64,000 bases of DNA from an uncultured Massilia sp. (GTDB lineage: Bacteria; Pseudomonadota; Gammaproteobacteria; Burkholderiales; Burkholderiaceae_D), in the NCBI GenBank assembly GCA_913778765.1, contig CAJYXO010000019.1, positions 1-64,000 of the forward strand, written 5' to 3'. Both the position numbers and the translations under genes were made by a program. Below, one piece after another: positions 57,513 to 64,000 of this stretch (position 1 is the stretch's first letter; each line of letters begins with the position of its first letter). The notes beneath the pieces were generated by a model. It ran no database searches. It saw nothing but the letters and a program-made list of their open reading frames with translations, and was not told where the DNA came from.

Positions 57513-58312
57513 CGCTTACCCCCCAGGCCGAGGTCGTCGGCCAGCGATTTGCCCGGATAGTGGAAGGGGACCGGGCCGTCCGGCTGGGCGTTGACGAACT
57601 GTTTCACGTAAGGGTCGTTCGAGGCGCGCATCTCCGCCGGCGTGCCCTGGGCAACGATCTTGCCGCCCGACAGGAAGTACACGTAGTCGGCGATGCTGAA
57701 GGTTTCGTTGACGTCGTGCGACACCAGGATCGAGGTCGAGCCGAGGGTATCGTTCAGGTTGCGGATCAGATTGGCGGTCACGCCCATCGAGATCGGGTCC
57801 AGGCCGGCGAAGGGTTCGTCGTACATGATCAGTTCCGGGTCCAGCGCGATGGCGCGCGCCAGCGCCACGCGGCGCGCCATGCCGCCCGAGATCTCGTTCG
57901 GCTTCAGCTGGGCCGCATTGCGCAGGCCGACCGCGTTCAGGCGCATCAGCACCAGGTCGCGCAGCAGTTCTTCCGGGATGTCCGTGTGCTCGCGCAGCGG
58001 GAAAGCCACGTTCTCGAACACGGTCAGGTCGGTGAACAGGGCGCCGAACTGGAACAGCATGCCCATCTTGCGGCGCAGGCGGAACAGGTTTTCCGTATCC
58101 AGCCGGTGCACGACTTCGCCGTTCACCGAGACCGTGCCGCGCTGGGGACGGATCTGGCCGCCGATCAGGCGCAGCACCGTCGTCTTGCCCGAGCCGGAAC
58201 CGCCCATCACGGCGATCAGCTTGCCGCGCGGGAAATCCATGCTCAGATTCGACAGGATGGGGCGATCTCCATACGAAAAATGCAGATCGCGGATTTCGAC
58301 AAGGTTGGGCAC
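57509..58312 (-). CDS. mlaF: Mla transporter ATP-binding subunit MlaF
   Basis: MlaF powers phospholipid transport by MlaFEDB. The 267-residue ATPase has Walker A GGSGSGKTT, Q-loop region FQFGALFTDLTVFENVAFP, signature ISGGMARRVALARAIALDP, Walker B LIMYDEPFAGLDP and switch SHDV. It is first of the long mla-murA-his-tat block. Promoters should lie in the 58313-58649 gap, which is AT-rich and holds two TTTTCTTAAC repeats at about 58439 and 58504; I cannot assign promoter boxes with confidence. Confidence 0.95.
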   Translation of the reverse strand: MPNLVEIRDLHFSYGDRPILSNLSMDFPRGKLIAVMGGSGSGKTTVLRLIGGQIRPQRGTVSVNGEVVHRLDTENLFRLRRKMGMLFQFGALFTDLTVFENVAFPLREHTDIPEELLRDLVLMRLNAVGLRNAAQLKPNEISGGMARRVALARAIALDPELIMYDEPFAGLDPISMGVTANLIRNLNDTLGSTSILVSHDVNETFSIADYVYFLSGGKIVAQGTPAEMRASNDPYVKQFVNAQPDGPVPFHYPGKSLADDLGLGGKR

Positions 58313-58649
58313 AGTGAATATTGGTATTTGGTGAATCTCGTATTGTAGTGCAGAAACGTTAATCCCTGCTGGAGGCGCCCCAATTCCGCGCGGCTGATCG
58401 ACGTGATATTACAACACTACTGAACAGGGAGTCAGATATTTTCTTAACGTAAGTATTTGTTTTAAATGATATATGCATACCTCAAATTGTTGCATAAGAT
58501 TAAATTTTCTTAACAAATTCCCTATGGAAACAAGCGCCATGCGTGCAAGGAGAGCAGCGTCGTTTCCCCTCCTCGAGGGGGGCATGCGGACAGGCGCCGG
58601 ACTGAATTTTCGGGCATATTCCGAATCGAAGTATTCATTGGGAGCCACC

Positions 58650-59360
58650 GTGAATGCCAGGGCGCTGATCCACATCCAGCATGAAGACGCCAGCATGGAA
58701 GGCATGCTGGAATTGCCGCACGAGGCGCTCGGCATCGTGCTGTTCGCGCACGGCAGCGGCAGCAGCCGTCTCAGCCCGCGCAACAACTACGTCGCGCGCA
58801 TCCTGCGCGAAGCCGGGATCGGCACCCTGCTGCTCGACCTGCTCAGCGCCGACGAAGAAACCGACGTCCAGCACCGCTTCGACATCGCCCTGCTGACCCT
58901 GCGCCTGCGCAGCGCCGCACGCTGGCTGGCGCGCGAGCCGGCCACCGCCGGGCTGCCGCTCGGCCTGTTCGGCGCCAGCACCGGCGCCGCCGCGGCCTTG
59001 CGCCTGGCCGGCGAACCGCATCTCGGCGATCCCTACCTCGCCCAGCCGCACCCGGGCCCGCCCGTCCCCGGCCACCCCTACCCGTCGATCGCCGCCGTCG
59101 TCTCGCGCGGCGGCCGGCCCGACCTGGCCGGCGTCTCGGCCCTGCACGGCGTGACGGCGCCGACCCTGCTCATCGTCGGCGGCAACGACGATGCCGTGAT
59201 CGGCCTGAACCGCCAGGCCTTTGCGGAACTGCGCTGCCCGCGCGAACTGGCGATCGTTCCCGGCGCCACCCACCTGTTCGAGGAACCGGGCACGCTGGAA
59301 GAGGTGGCGCGGCTGGCCAGCGTCTGGTTTGCCGGGCATTTTGCGCGCGATACGGGATGA
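58650..59360 (+). CDS. Alpha/beta hydrolase (dienelactone-hydrolase-like)
   Basis: The 236-residue protein has the family oxyanion region VLFAHGSGSSRLSPRNN, the nucleophile elbow GLFGASTGAAAAL, the acid near LIVGGNDDAVIG and the histidine in VPGATHLFEEPG. I start it at the GTG at 58650 because GGGAG lies six bases upstream. The frame extends to 58473 but the extra residues are unlike the family. It is divergent from mlaF. The substrate is unknown. Similar genes occur next to phosphoribosyltransferases in other bacteria, but none is present here. Confidence 0.82.
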   Translation: MNARALIHIQHEDASMEGMLELPHEALGIVLFAHGSGSSRLSPRNNYVARILREAGIGTLLLDLLSADEETDVQHRFDIALLTLRLRSAARWLAREPATAGLPLGLFGASTGAAAALRLAGEPHLGDPYLAQPHPGPPVPGHPYPSIAAVVSRGGRPDLAGVSALHGVTAPTLLIVGGNDDAVIGLNRQAFAELRCPRELAIVPGATHLFEEPGTLEEVARLASVWFAGHFARDTG

Positions 59361-59553
59361 GCACGCCGCTGCGCCTGCTGTTCGGCGTGGATTCGCGAGC
59401 GGATGCGGGGCGTTGCGGGGAACCGGGAACGAAGGTGGCGGTCAACGGCGAGCCCTTGGTGACAGGGCCGGCGCTGTACACGCCGCACGAAGGAACGCGG
59501 CGCCTGGCCCGGACGCGCAGTCCAGGCCAGGCGCCGCCGATGCTGGACTGCGC

Positions 59554-60135
59554 TTACTTGGCCAGCGCGCTGCGGAACTGCGGATCGTTCAGCAGCTTGG
59601 CCGCCAGTTGGCGGTACAGGCCTTCATAGTGCGAGGCCGCCAGCGGGATCGCGGTGGCGCCGACGAAGGACGATTCCCACGAATCCTCGACCGCCAGCTG
59701 GTTGTCGTATTTCACCTGGCCGCCGCGGGTCACGACGAAGTGTGCGCCCAGTTTCGCCTTGCCGGTGCCGATGGCGGCATCGGCTTCGCTGCTGGTCAGC
59801 GTGCCGGTGATGATGTTCTGCGAGGCCGCATCGTACAGGCCGGCCGCTTCCAGCTCGACGCGCACGGATTCGCGCAGGTATTGCGCGAACGAGCCTTCGA
59901 TCGGCGAGGCGACGCTGTTCGCGCCGCGCAGCGAGATCGACTGGTCCTGGCTGGCGGACACGGCGCCGCCGAGCTGGAACTTGCCGACGTTGGCCGGCGC
60001 CAGCGCCGTGCCGCGCAGCGCGGCGGTGGTTTCCAGCGTCGGCTTCGGCTGGCTCATCTTGATGCTCGAGCAGGCGGTCAGTTGCAGGGCTAGCGCTGCG
60101 ACGGCGCCGAGGGTGAGGATGCGTTTGATGTTCAT
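59554..60135 (-). CDS. Predicted lipoprotein, unknown function
   Basis: The 193-residue protein has a signal peptide ending in a lipobox LTAC (C22) and then SSIKMSQPKPT. The mature part looks like a mixed alpha/beta domain (FAQYLRESVRVELEAAGLYD, then ITGTLTSSEADAAIGTGKAKLGAHF) similar in outline to YajG or LptE-like lipoproteins, but I cannot assign a family. It follows another lipoprotein gene after 9 nt. The two probably form an operon and may act together at the outer membrane. Confidence 0.72.
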   Translation of the reverse strand: MNIKRILTLGAVAALALQLTACSSIKMSQPKPTLETTAALRGTALAPANVGKFQLGGAVSASQDQSISLRGANSVASPIEGSFAQYLRESVRVELEAAGLYDAASQNIITGTLTSSEADAAIGTGKAKLGAHFVVTRGGQVKYDNQLAVEDSWESSFVGATAIPLAASHYEGLYRQLAAKLLNDPQFRSALAK

Positions 60136-60144
60136 GGATTCTCC

Positions 60145-60783
60145 TTATTGCATGCTGGTTTTGGAAGCGGTATCGAAGCCCGGGTCGCGCGACAGGTCGC
60201 GCAGGGCGTTGCTGAGGATGGCGTGGGTCATCTCCTTGACGGCCGTGTTGGCGTCGGGCGCCTTGATCGTGCCCGCCGGCGGGCTGGCGTTACCGAGCGT
60301 CGCGTGGATCGCATGGCGCGCGGTCTTGACCACCGGCGCCGACTGGCCCGGCGGCAGGTAGCTCAGCTTGCATTCATAGCCGTCGCTGACCTGCGAGCCC
60401 ACCAGGCCGAAGGTGAAGCCGGTCACGAAGCCTTTGGCGGCGGGGCTGTCGTCGTTCAGGGGGATGTTGTTCAGCTTGATCTCGAGGATGGCCGCATTCG
60501 GTCCGCCGTCCAGGCTGGAGAACAGGCCGCTGGCCTGCAGCTGCTCGCGCACGGCCGGGGTCAGGAATTCGGTCGCGCGCGAATTCGGCGCGCCGCGGGT
60601 CTGGAATTCGAAGTTCAGGCGCACCGGCTGGGGCGTGGCGGCGTGGCGCATCTCGGCCACCGGCACGTCCTTGGTGGCCGGGTCCAGGTAGAAGCTGGCG
60701 CAGCCGGTCAGCAGGGCGGCGGAACAGAATACGGCCAACACCGGCACATAGCGGCGCAGCGCCGAGAAAAGACGGGAAGTCAT
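60145..60783 (-). CDS. Predicted lipoprotein, unknown function
   Basis: The 212-residue protein (ATG at 60783, MTSRLFSALRRY) has lipobox LTGC at about residue 28. The mature part has LNFEFQTRGAPNSRATEFLTPAVREQLQASGLFSSLD, a segment resembling that of the downstream lipoprotein (VREQLQASGLF versus VRVELEAAGLYD), and a glycine-rich FVTGFTFGLVGSQV. The two may be distantly related duplicates. The 60784-60967 gap upstream is AT-rich and shared with the divergent gene at 60968; no motif is recognised there. Confidence 0.7.
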   Translation of the reverse strand: MTSRLFSALRRYVPVLAVFCSAALLTGCASFYLDPATKDVPVAEMRHAATPQPVRLNFEFQTRGAPNSRATEFLTPAVREQLQASGLFSSLDGGPNAAILEIKLNNIPLNDDSPAAKGFVTGFTFGLVGSQVSDGYECKLSYLPPGQSAPVVKTARHAIHATLGNASPPAGTIKAPDANTAVKEMTHAILSNALRDLSRDPGFDTASKTSMQ

Positions 60784-60967
60784 GGTTTCCTTTCGTTGTG
60801 AGAGCTCGTGCAACGGAATTGAGCAATCAGCAATACTACCTTTTTGATACCGAAAAGAAACTATCGAATATTCACAATAAATACAGTTTCAGAAAATATT
60901 TCGAATTAATTTTTAGTGAACTTTTGAATGATAAGGTTCGCGAAATCCATCGACCGCAGGGCGTTTC

Positions 60968-61723
60968 ATGAAACGAATGACGAATACCGCCTCGCACAGC
61001 CTGGCGCTATTGAAGATCTTCCTCGCCAGCCTGGTGTTTCTGGCCCTCGTTTTCGTTGCGATCGTCGCTTTTCCCGAACCGGCATTTCAATACCGGCGCG
61101 TGTACCAGCATTACCAGATATGGTCGGACCGGCCGATTCCGCGCCAGGTCGAACAGGTGCTGGACGATGTGACGCGGCGCCGGCGCACTTCGGTCCTGTA
61201 CGACCCGCATACACCGGTCAAGATTTTCTTTTGCAATGCGCCATGGCGCATGTGGCTGTACGGGATGCATTTCAGTACGCGCTTCGGCGGCGTGGCGGAT
61301 GTCTGGCTGACCCGCCATATCGTCATCCGTGAATCCGACATCGCGGCAAACCGGATCGTTCCACCGGGTTCCGCGCCGCTCGCCGATGCGCGCCAGCGTC
61401 CCCTCTCCTATTTCATCGCGCATGAAATCACGCATGCCGACGAATCGCGCCGATTCGGCCGCACGATGCTCCTGCGCTATCCGGACTGGCTGCTCGAAGG
61501 CTATGCCGATTATGTAGGCAAAGGCGGTGATTTCGATATCGACGCGAATCGCCGGCTCTTCCTTGCCGGCGCGCCGGCGCTCGATCGCCGCAAGAGCGGC
61601 CTGTACCGGGGCTACCATTTGAAGGTTGCCTATTTGCTCGACAAGAAAGGCTGGACGCTGGAACAACTGTTCGACCATCCGCCGGAAGAAAAAGAACTGG
61701 ATGCCTGGCTGCGCGCTTGGTAA
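60968..61723 (+). CDS. Membrane-anchored putative zinc metallopeptidase (HEITH)
   Basis: The 251-residue protein has an N-terminal membrane anchor (about residues 13-36, ALLKIFLASLVFLALVFVAIVAF). The periplasmic domain includes IAHEITHADESRRFG around residue 155, a HExxH zinc site, followed about 20 residues later by WLLEGYADYVG, whose glutamate fits the third ligand of gluzincin-type enzymes. I do not know a named family for it. The gene stands alone and is divergent from the lipoprotein pair. Peptidase activity is inferred only from the motif. Confidence 0.6.
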   Translation: MKRMTNTASHSLALLKIFLASLVFLALVFVAIVAFPEPAFQYRRVYQHYQIWSDRPIPRQVEQVLDDVTRRRRTSVLYDPHTPVKIFFCNAPWRMWLYGMHFSTRFGGVADVWLTRHIVIRESDIAANRIVPPGSAPLADARQRPLSYFIAHEITHADESRRFGRTMLLRYPDWLLEGYADYVGKGGDFDIDANRRLFLAGAPALDRRKSGLYRGYHLKVAYLLDKKGWTLEQLFDHPPEEKELDAWLRAW

Positions 61724-61738
61724 TCGATAAAAAGCGCA

Positions 61739-61777
61739 TAAAAAAAAGCGGCCCCGGGGGATCGCCCCGGGCCGCTT
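61739..61777 (-). terminator. Terminator of the gltBD transcript
   Basis: On the minus strand, a 12-13-bp GC-rich stem with one bulge (about 61746-61777) is followed by eight T residues (61740-61747 as A on the plus strand). It lies about 24 nt beyond the gltD stop. The convergent peptidase-like gene ends 16 nt away. Confidence 0.8.
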
Positions 61778-61800
61778 CAACGGAGAACCGTTCGCGCCGC

Positions 61801-63264
61801 TCAGCGCGGCAATTCGGATGAGCCCATCAGGAACTCGTCCACCGCGCGCGCACACTGGCGGCCTTCGCGGATCGCCCACACCACCAGCGACTGGCCGCGG
61901 CGCATGTCGCCGGCCGCGAACACTTTCGGCACCGAGGTCTGGTAGGAGGTTTCGCCATCGACGCTGGCGCGCGCATTGCCGCGGGCGTCCTTCTGCACGT
62001 TGAAGGCGTCCAGCACCTGCTGCACCGGCGCGACGAAGCCCATCGCCAGCAGCACGAGGTCCGCCTTCAGTTCGAATTCGGTGTTCGGGACCTCGGTCAT
62101 CTTCCCGTCCTTCCACTCGACGCGGCAGGCGATCACCTTCTCGATCTTGCCGCCCTTGCCTTCGAAGCGCTTGGTCGCCACCGCGAAATCGCGCTCGCAG
62201 CCTTCCTCGTGCGAGGACGAGGTGCGCAGCTTGGTCGGCCAGTAGGGCCAGACCAGCGGCTTGTTTTCGTGCTCGGGCGGCATCGGCATCAGTTCGAACT
62301 GCGTGACCGAGGCGGCGCCGTGACGGTTCGAGGTGCCGACGCAGTCGGAACCGGTATCGCCGCCGCCGATCACGATCACGTGCTTGCCGGTGGCCTTGAT
62401 TTGATCCTTCACCTTGTCGCCGGCGTTCACGCGGTTCTGCTGGGGCAGGAAATCCATCGCGAAGTGCACGCCTTTCAGCTCACGCCCGGGCACCGGCAGG
62501 TCGCGCGGCTGCTCGGCGCCGCCGGCCATCACGATCGCGTCGTAGTCCTTCGCCAGGTCCTCCGGGAAGATGGTCTCGCGCGCCATGTTGCTGACCGTGG
62601 TCGGGAAGTCCTTGCCGATCATGGTGCTGGTGCGGAAGCTCACGCCTTCCGCCTGCATCTGTTCCACGCGGCGGTCGATCAGGCCCTTCTCCATCTTGAA
62701 ATCCGGGATGCCATAGCGCAGCAGGCCGCCGATGCGGTCGCTCTTCTCGAACACCGTCACGTCGTGGCCGGCGCGCGCCAGCTGCTGGGCCGCGGCCAGG
62801 CCGGCGGGACCGGAACCGACGATCGCGACCTTCTTGCCCGTTTTGACGGCCGCCGGTTGCGGCACGATCCAGCCGTTCTCCCAACCGGCATCGGCGATCT
62901 TGCGTTCGATCGACTTGATGCCGACCGGCTCGTCGTTGATGCCGAGCGTGCAGGCGGCTTCGCAAGGCGCGGGGCAGATGCGGCCGGTGAATTCGGGGAA
63001 GTTATTCGTGGAGTGCAGGTTCTCGACGGCGTTGCGATAGCTGCCGTGATAGACCAGGTCATTCCAGTCGGGGATCATGTTGTTGACCGGGCAGCCCGTG
63101 TTGCAGAAGGGGATGCCGCAATCCATGCAGCGCGCACCCTGTACCTTGGCCTGGTCGTTGGTGAGCGTCAGCGTGAATTCCTTGTAGTTCTTCAGGCGCG
63201 CGCTGGGTTCCAGGTGGTCTTCTTCCTGGCGCTGAAATTCCATGAAGCCGGTGATTTTACCCAC
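61801..63264 (-). CDS. gltD: Glutamate synthase small subunit (GltD)
   Basis: GltD supplies electrons from NADPH through FAD and Fe-S centres to GltB for glutamate synthesis. The 487-residue protein has N-terminal cysteines for the [4Fe-4S] clusters ([13 protein letters not shown] and [12 protein letters not shown]), the FAD motif [18 protein letters not shown] and the NADPH motif [19 protein letters not shown] start at 63264 opens [12 protein letters not shown]. It follows gltB after 150 nt that contain a REP pair. A terminator lies downstream. Confidence 0.96.
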   Translation of the reverse strand: MGKITGFMEFQRQEEDHLEPSARLKNYKEFTLTLTNDQAKVQGARCMDCGIPFCNTGCPVNNMIPDWNDLVYHGSYRNAVENLHSTNNFPEFTGRICPAPCEAACTLGINDEPVGIKSIERKIADAGWENGWIVPQPAAVKTGKKVAIVGSGPAGLAAAQQLARAGHDVTVFEKSDRIGGLLRYGIPDFKMEKGLIDRRVEQMQAEGVSFRTSTMIGKDFPTTVSNMARETIFPEDLAKDYDAIVMAGGAEQPRDLPVPGRELKGVHFAMDFLPQQNRVNAGDKVKDQIKATGKHVIVIGGGDTGSDCVGTSNRHGAASVTQFELMPMPPEHENKPLVWPYWPTKLRTSSSHEEGCERDFAVATKRFEGKGGKIEKVIACRVEWKDGKMTEVPNTEFELKADLVLLAMGFVAPVQQVLDAFNVQKDARGNARASVDGETSYQTSVPKVFAAGDMRRGQSLVVWAIREGRQCARAVDEFLMGSSELPR

Positions 63265-63290
63265 GGTGTTTTCCTTATCTTGTCAGTCGC

Positions 63291-63377
63291 CGTCATCCCC
63301 GCGAAGGCGGGGATCCAAGTTTGTTCGCGTGCCTTAGCGCCTGCAGAACTTGGGTTCCCGCCTTCGCGGGAACGACG
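63291..63377. repeat. REP-type palindromic pair between gltB and gltD
   Basis: Two inverted units (about 63291-63322 and 63347-63377) carry the same CCCGCGAAGGCGGG core with AAGTT/AACTT edges as the pair at 10892-10968, with AAGG in place of CAGG. They flank a 24-nt spacer. The element sits inside the gltBD operon, where its hairpins could set the relative mRNA stability or translation of the two subunits. Confidence 0.85.
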
Positions 63378-63414
63378 TGCATAGTGCGGTCATGTTGTTC
63401 GCGTTTTTGGCTTC

Positions 63415-64000
63415 TTACGCAGCCAGCTCGATCTTGTCGTTCGCCTCTTCCATGCTGGAGTTGTGCATCTCCTCCAGTGCGCGCTTGTATTCGGTCGGGA
63501 AGACCTTCACGAACTTGCTGCGGCTGAGGGCCCAGTCGTCCAGCAGGTTGCGGGCGCGGGTCGAGCCGGTGTGCTTGAAGTGGCGTTCGATCAGGCGCTT
63601 CAGGATCGCTTCATCGGACTCGCGCTCGCCGCCGCGGCCTTGCGCATGCCAGGTCGACTTGTCGCCCTGCTCCTTGGTCGACAGCACCCGCTCCAGGTTC
63701 ACCATCGTCGTGTTGCACTTCTGTTCGAACTCGCCCTTCGGGTCGTACACGTAGGCCACGCCGCCCGACATGCCGGCCGCGAAGTTGCGGCCGGTCTCGC
63801 CCAGCACCACCACGGTACCGCCGGTCATGTATTCGCAGCCGTGGTCGCCCAGGCCTTCGACGACGGCGGTCGCGCCCGAATTACGCACCGCGAAGCGTTC
63901 GCCGGCCACGCCGTTGAAGAAGGCTTCGCCCGAGATGGCGCCATACAGCACCGTGTTGCCGACGATGATGTTATCCACCGCCCAGCCGCGGAACTCCGTG
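63415..64000 (-). CDS. gltB: Glutamate synthase large subunit, C-terminal part (cut by window edge)
   Basis: The open frame continues past the window end, so only about the last 195 residues are here. It reads [26 protein letters not shown], then the GltB C-terminal beta-helix repeats ([41 protein letters not shown]) and a closing helical segment. The N-terminal glutaminase and the synthase barrel lie outside. The gene order gltB-gltD is the usual one. The last residues ([13 protein letters not shown]) end at the TAA at 63415. Confidence 0.95.
   Translation of the reverse strand, partial: TEFRGWAVDNIIVGNTVLYGAISGEAFFNGVAGERFAVRNSGATAVVEGLGDHGCEYMTGGTVVVLGETGRNFAAGMSGGVAYVYDPKGEFEQKCNTTMVNLERVLSTKEQGDKSTWHAQGRGGERESDEAILKRLIERHFKHTGSTRARNLLDDWALSRSKFVKVFPTEYKRALEEMHNSSMEEANDKIELAA

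Noticed and set aside
59357-59629. Ninety-codon plus-strand frame starting with an ATGA overlap at the alpha/beta hydrolase stop.
   Set aside because: The overlap is suggestive, but the protein has no recognised motif and runs into the end of the lipoprotein gene on the other strand.

Overview
The window is GC-rich chromosomal DNA from a betaproteobacterium, most likely an Oxalobacteraceae member of the Massilia/Duganella type. This rests on gene content and order: a continuous mla–murA–his–tat supercluster, a PEP-CTERM protein, a DUF4214 RTX protease, a secreted PHB depolymerase, and hisG/hemE/priA of Burkholderiales type. The species call is inference. Almost every strand-opposed long reading frame is a GC-driven shadow; about 58 frames look like real genes.

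Layout. 1–4.8 kb: the tail of an IS1595-type transposase, a TonB-dependent receptor, tRNA-Val and tRNA-Asp with a terminator, and a small two-gene ABC exporter. 4.8–10.8 kb: a diguanylate cyclase divergent from a cyclic-nucleotide-binding protein coupled to an AI-2E-type membrane protein, then convergent ygiQ (a 60-bp perfect palindrome lies between them), and two small conserved proteins. 11–21.3 kb (all minus): tandem secreted M3 peptidases, a TMEM175-like channel, several small proteins, a BcsL/CelD-type acetyltransferase, slyX and a metzincin/RTX/DUF4214 protease. 21.4–29.3 kb: rep helicase, a SRPBCC protein, a flavin disulfide oxidoreductase, priA and hemE, with a striking cluster of DnaA-box-like sites between priA and hemE.

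29.4–41.2 kb: a plus-strand run (S9 peptidase, giant SNF2-type helicase, DUF885 metallopeptidase-like protein), a Tat-exported FAH-family protein, a PHB depolymerase and a PEP-CTERM protein. 41.4–58.3 kb: one long minus-strand block, transcribed mlaF-mlaE-mlaD-mlaA-mlaC-mlaB, a YadGH-type ABC exporter, ibaG, murA, hisG, hisD, a DNA methyltransferase, hisC, hisB, hisH, hisA, hisF, hisI, hisE, hinT, tatA, tatB, tatC. It joins outer-membrane lipid homeostasis, peptidoglycan precursor synthesis, histidine biosynthesis and Tat export. 58.6–64 kb: an alpha/beta hydrolase, two lipoproteins, a membrane-anchored putative zinc peptidase, gltD and the 3' end of gltB.

Most notable are the solitary beta-type DNA methyltransferase nested in the his operon with ATGA overlaps on both sides, the DnaA-box cluster upstream of priA, the perfect 60-bp palindrome at the ygiQ stop codon, and the Tat-exported FAH-fold protein. 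I saw no CRISPR array, prophage or complete insertion sequence, and nothing that I can defend as a wholly new multi-gene system.
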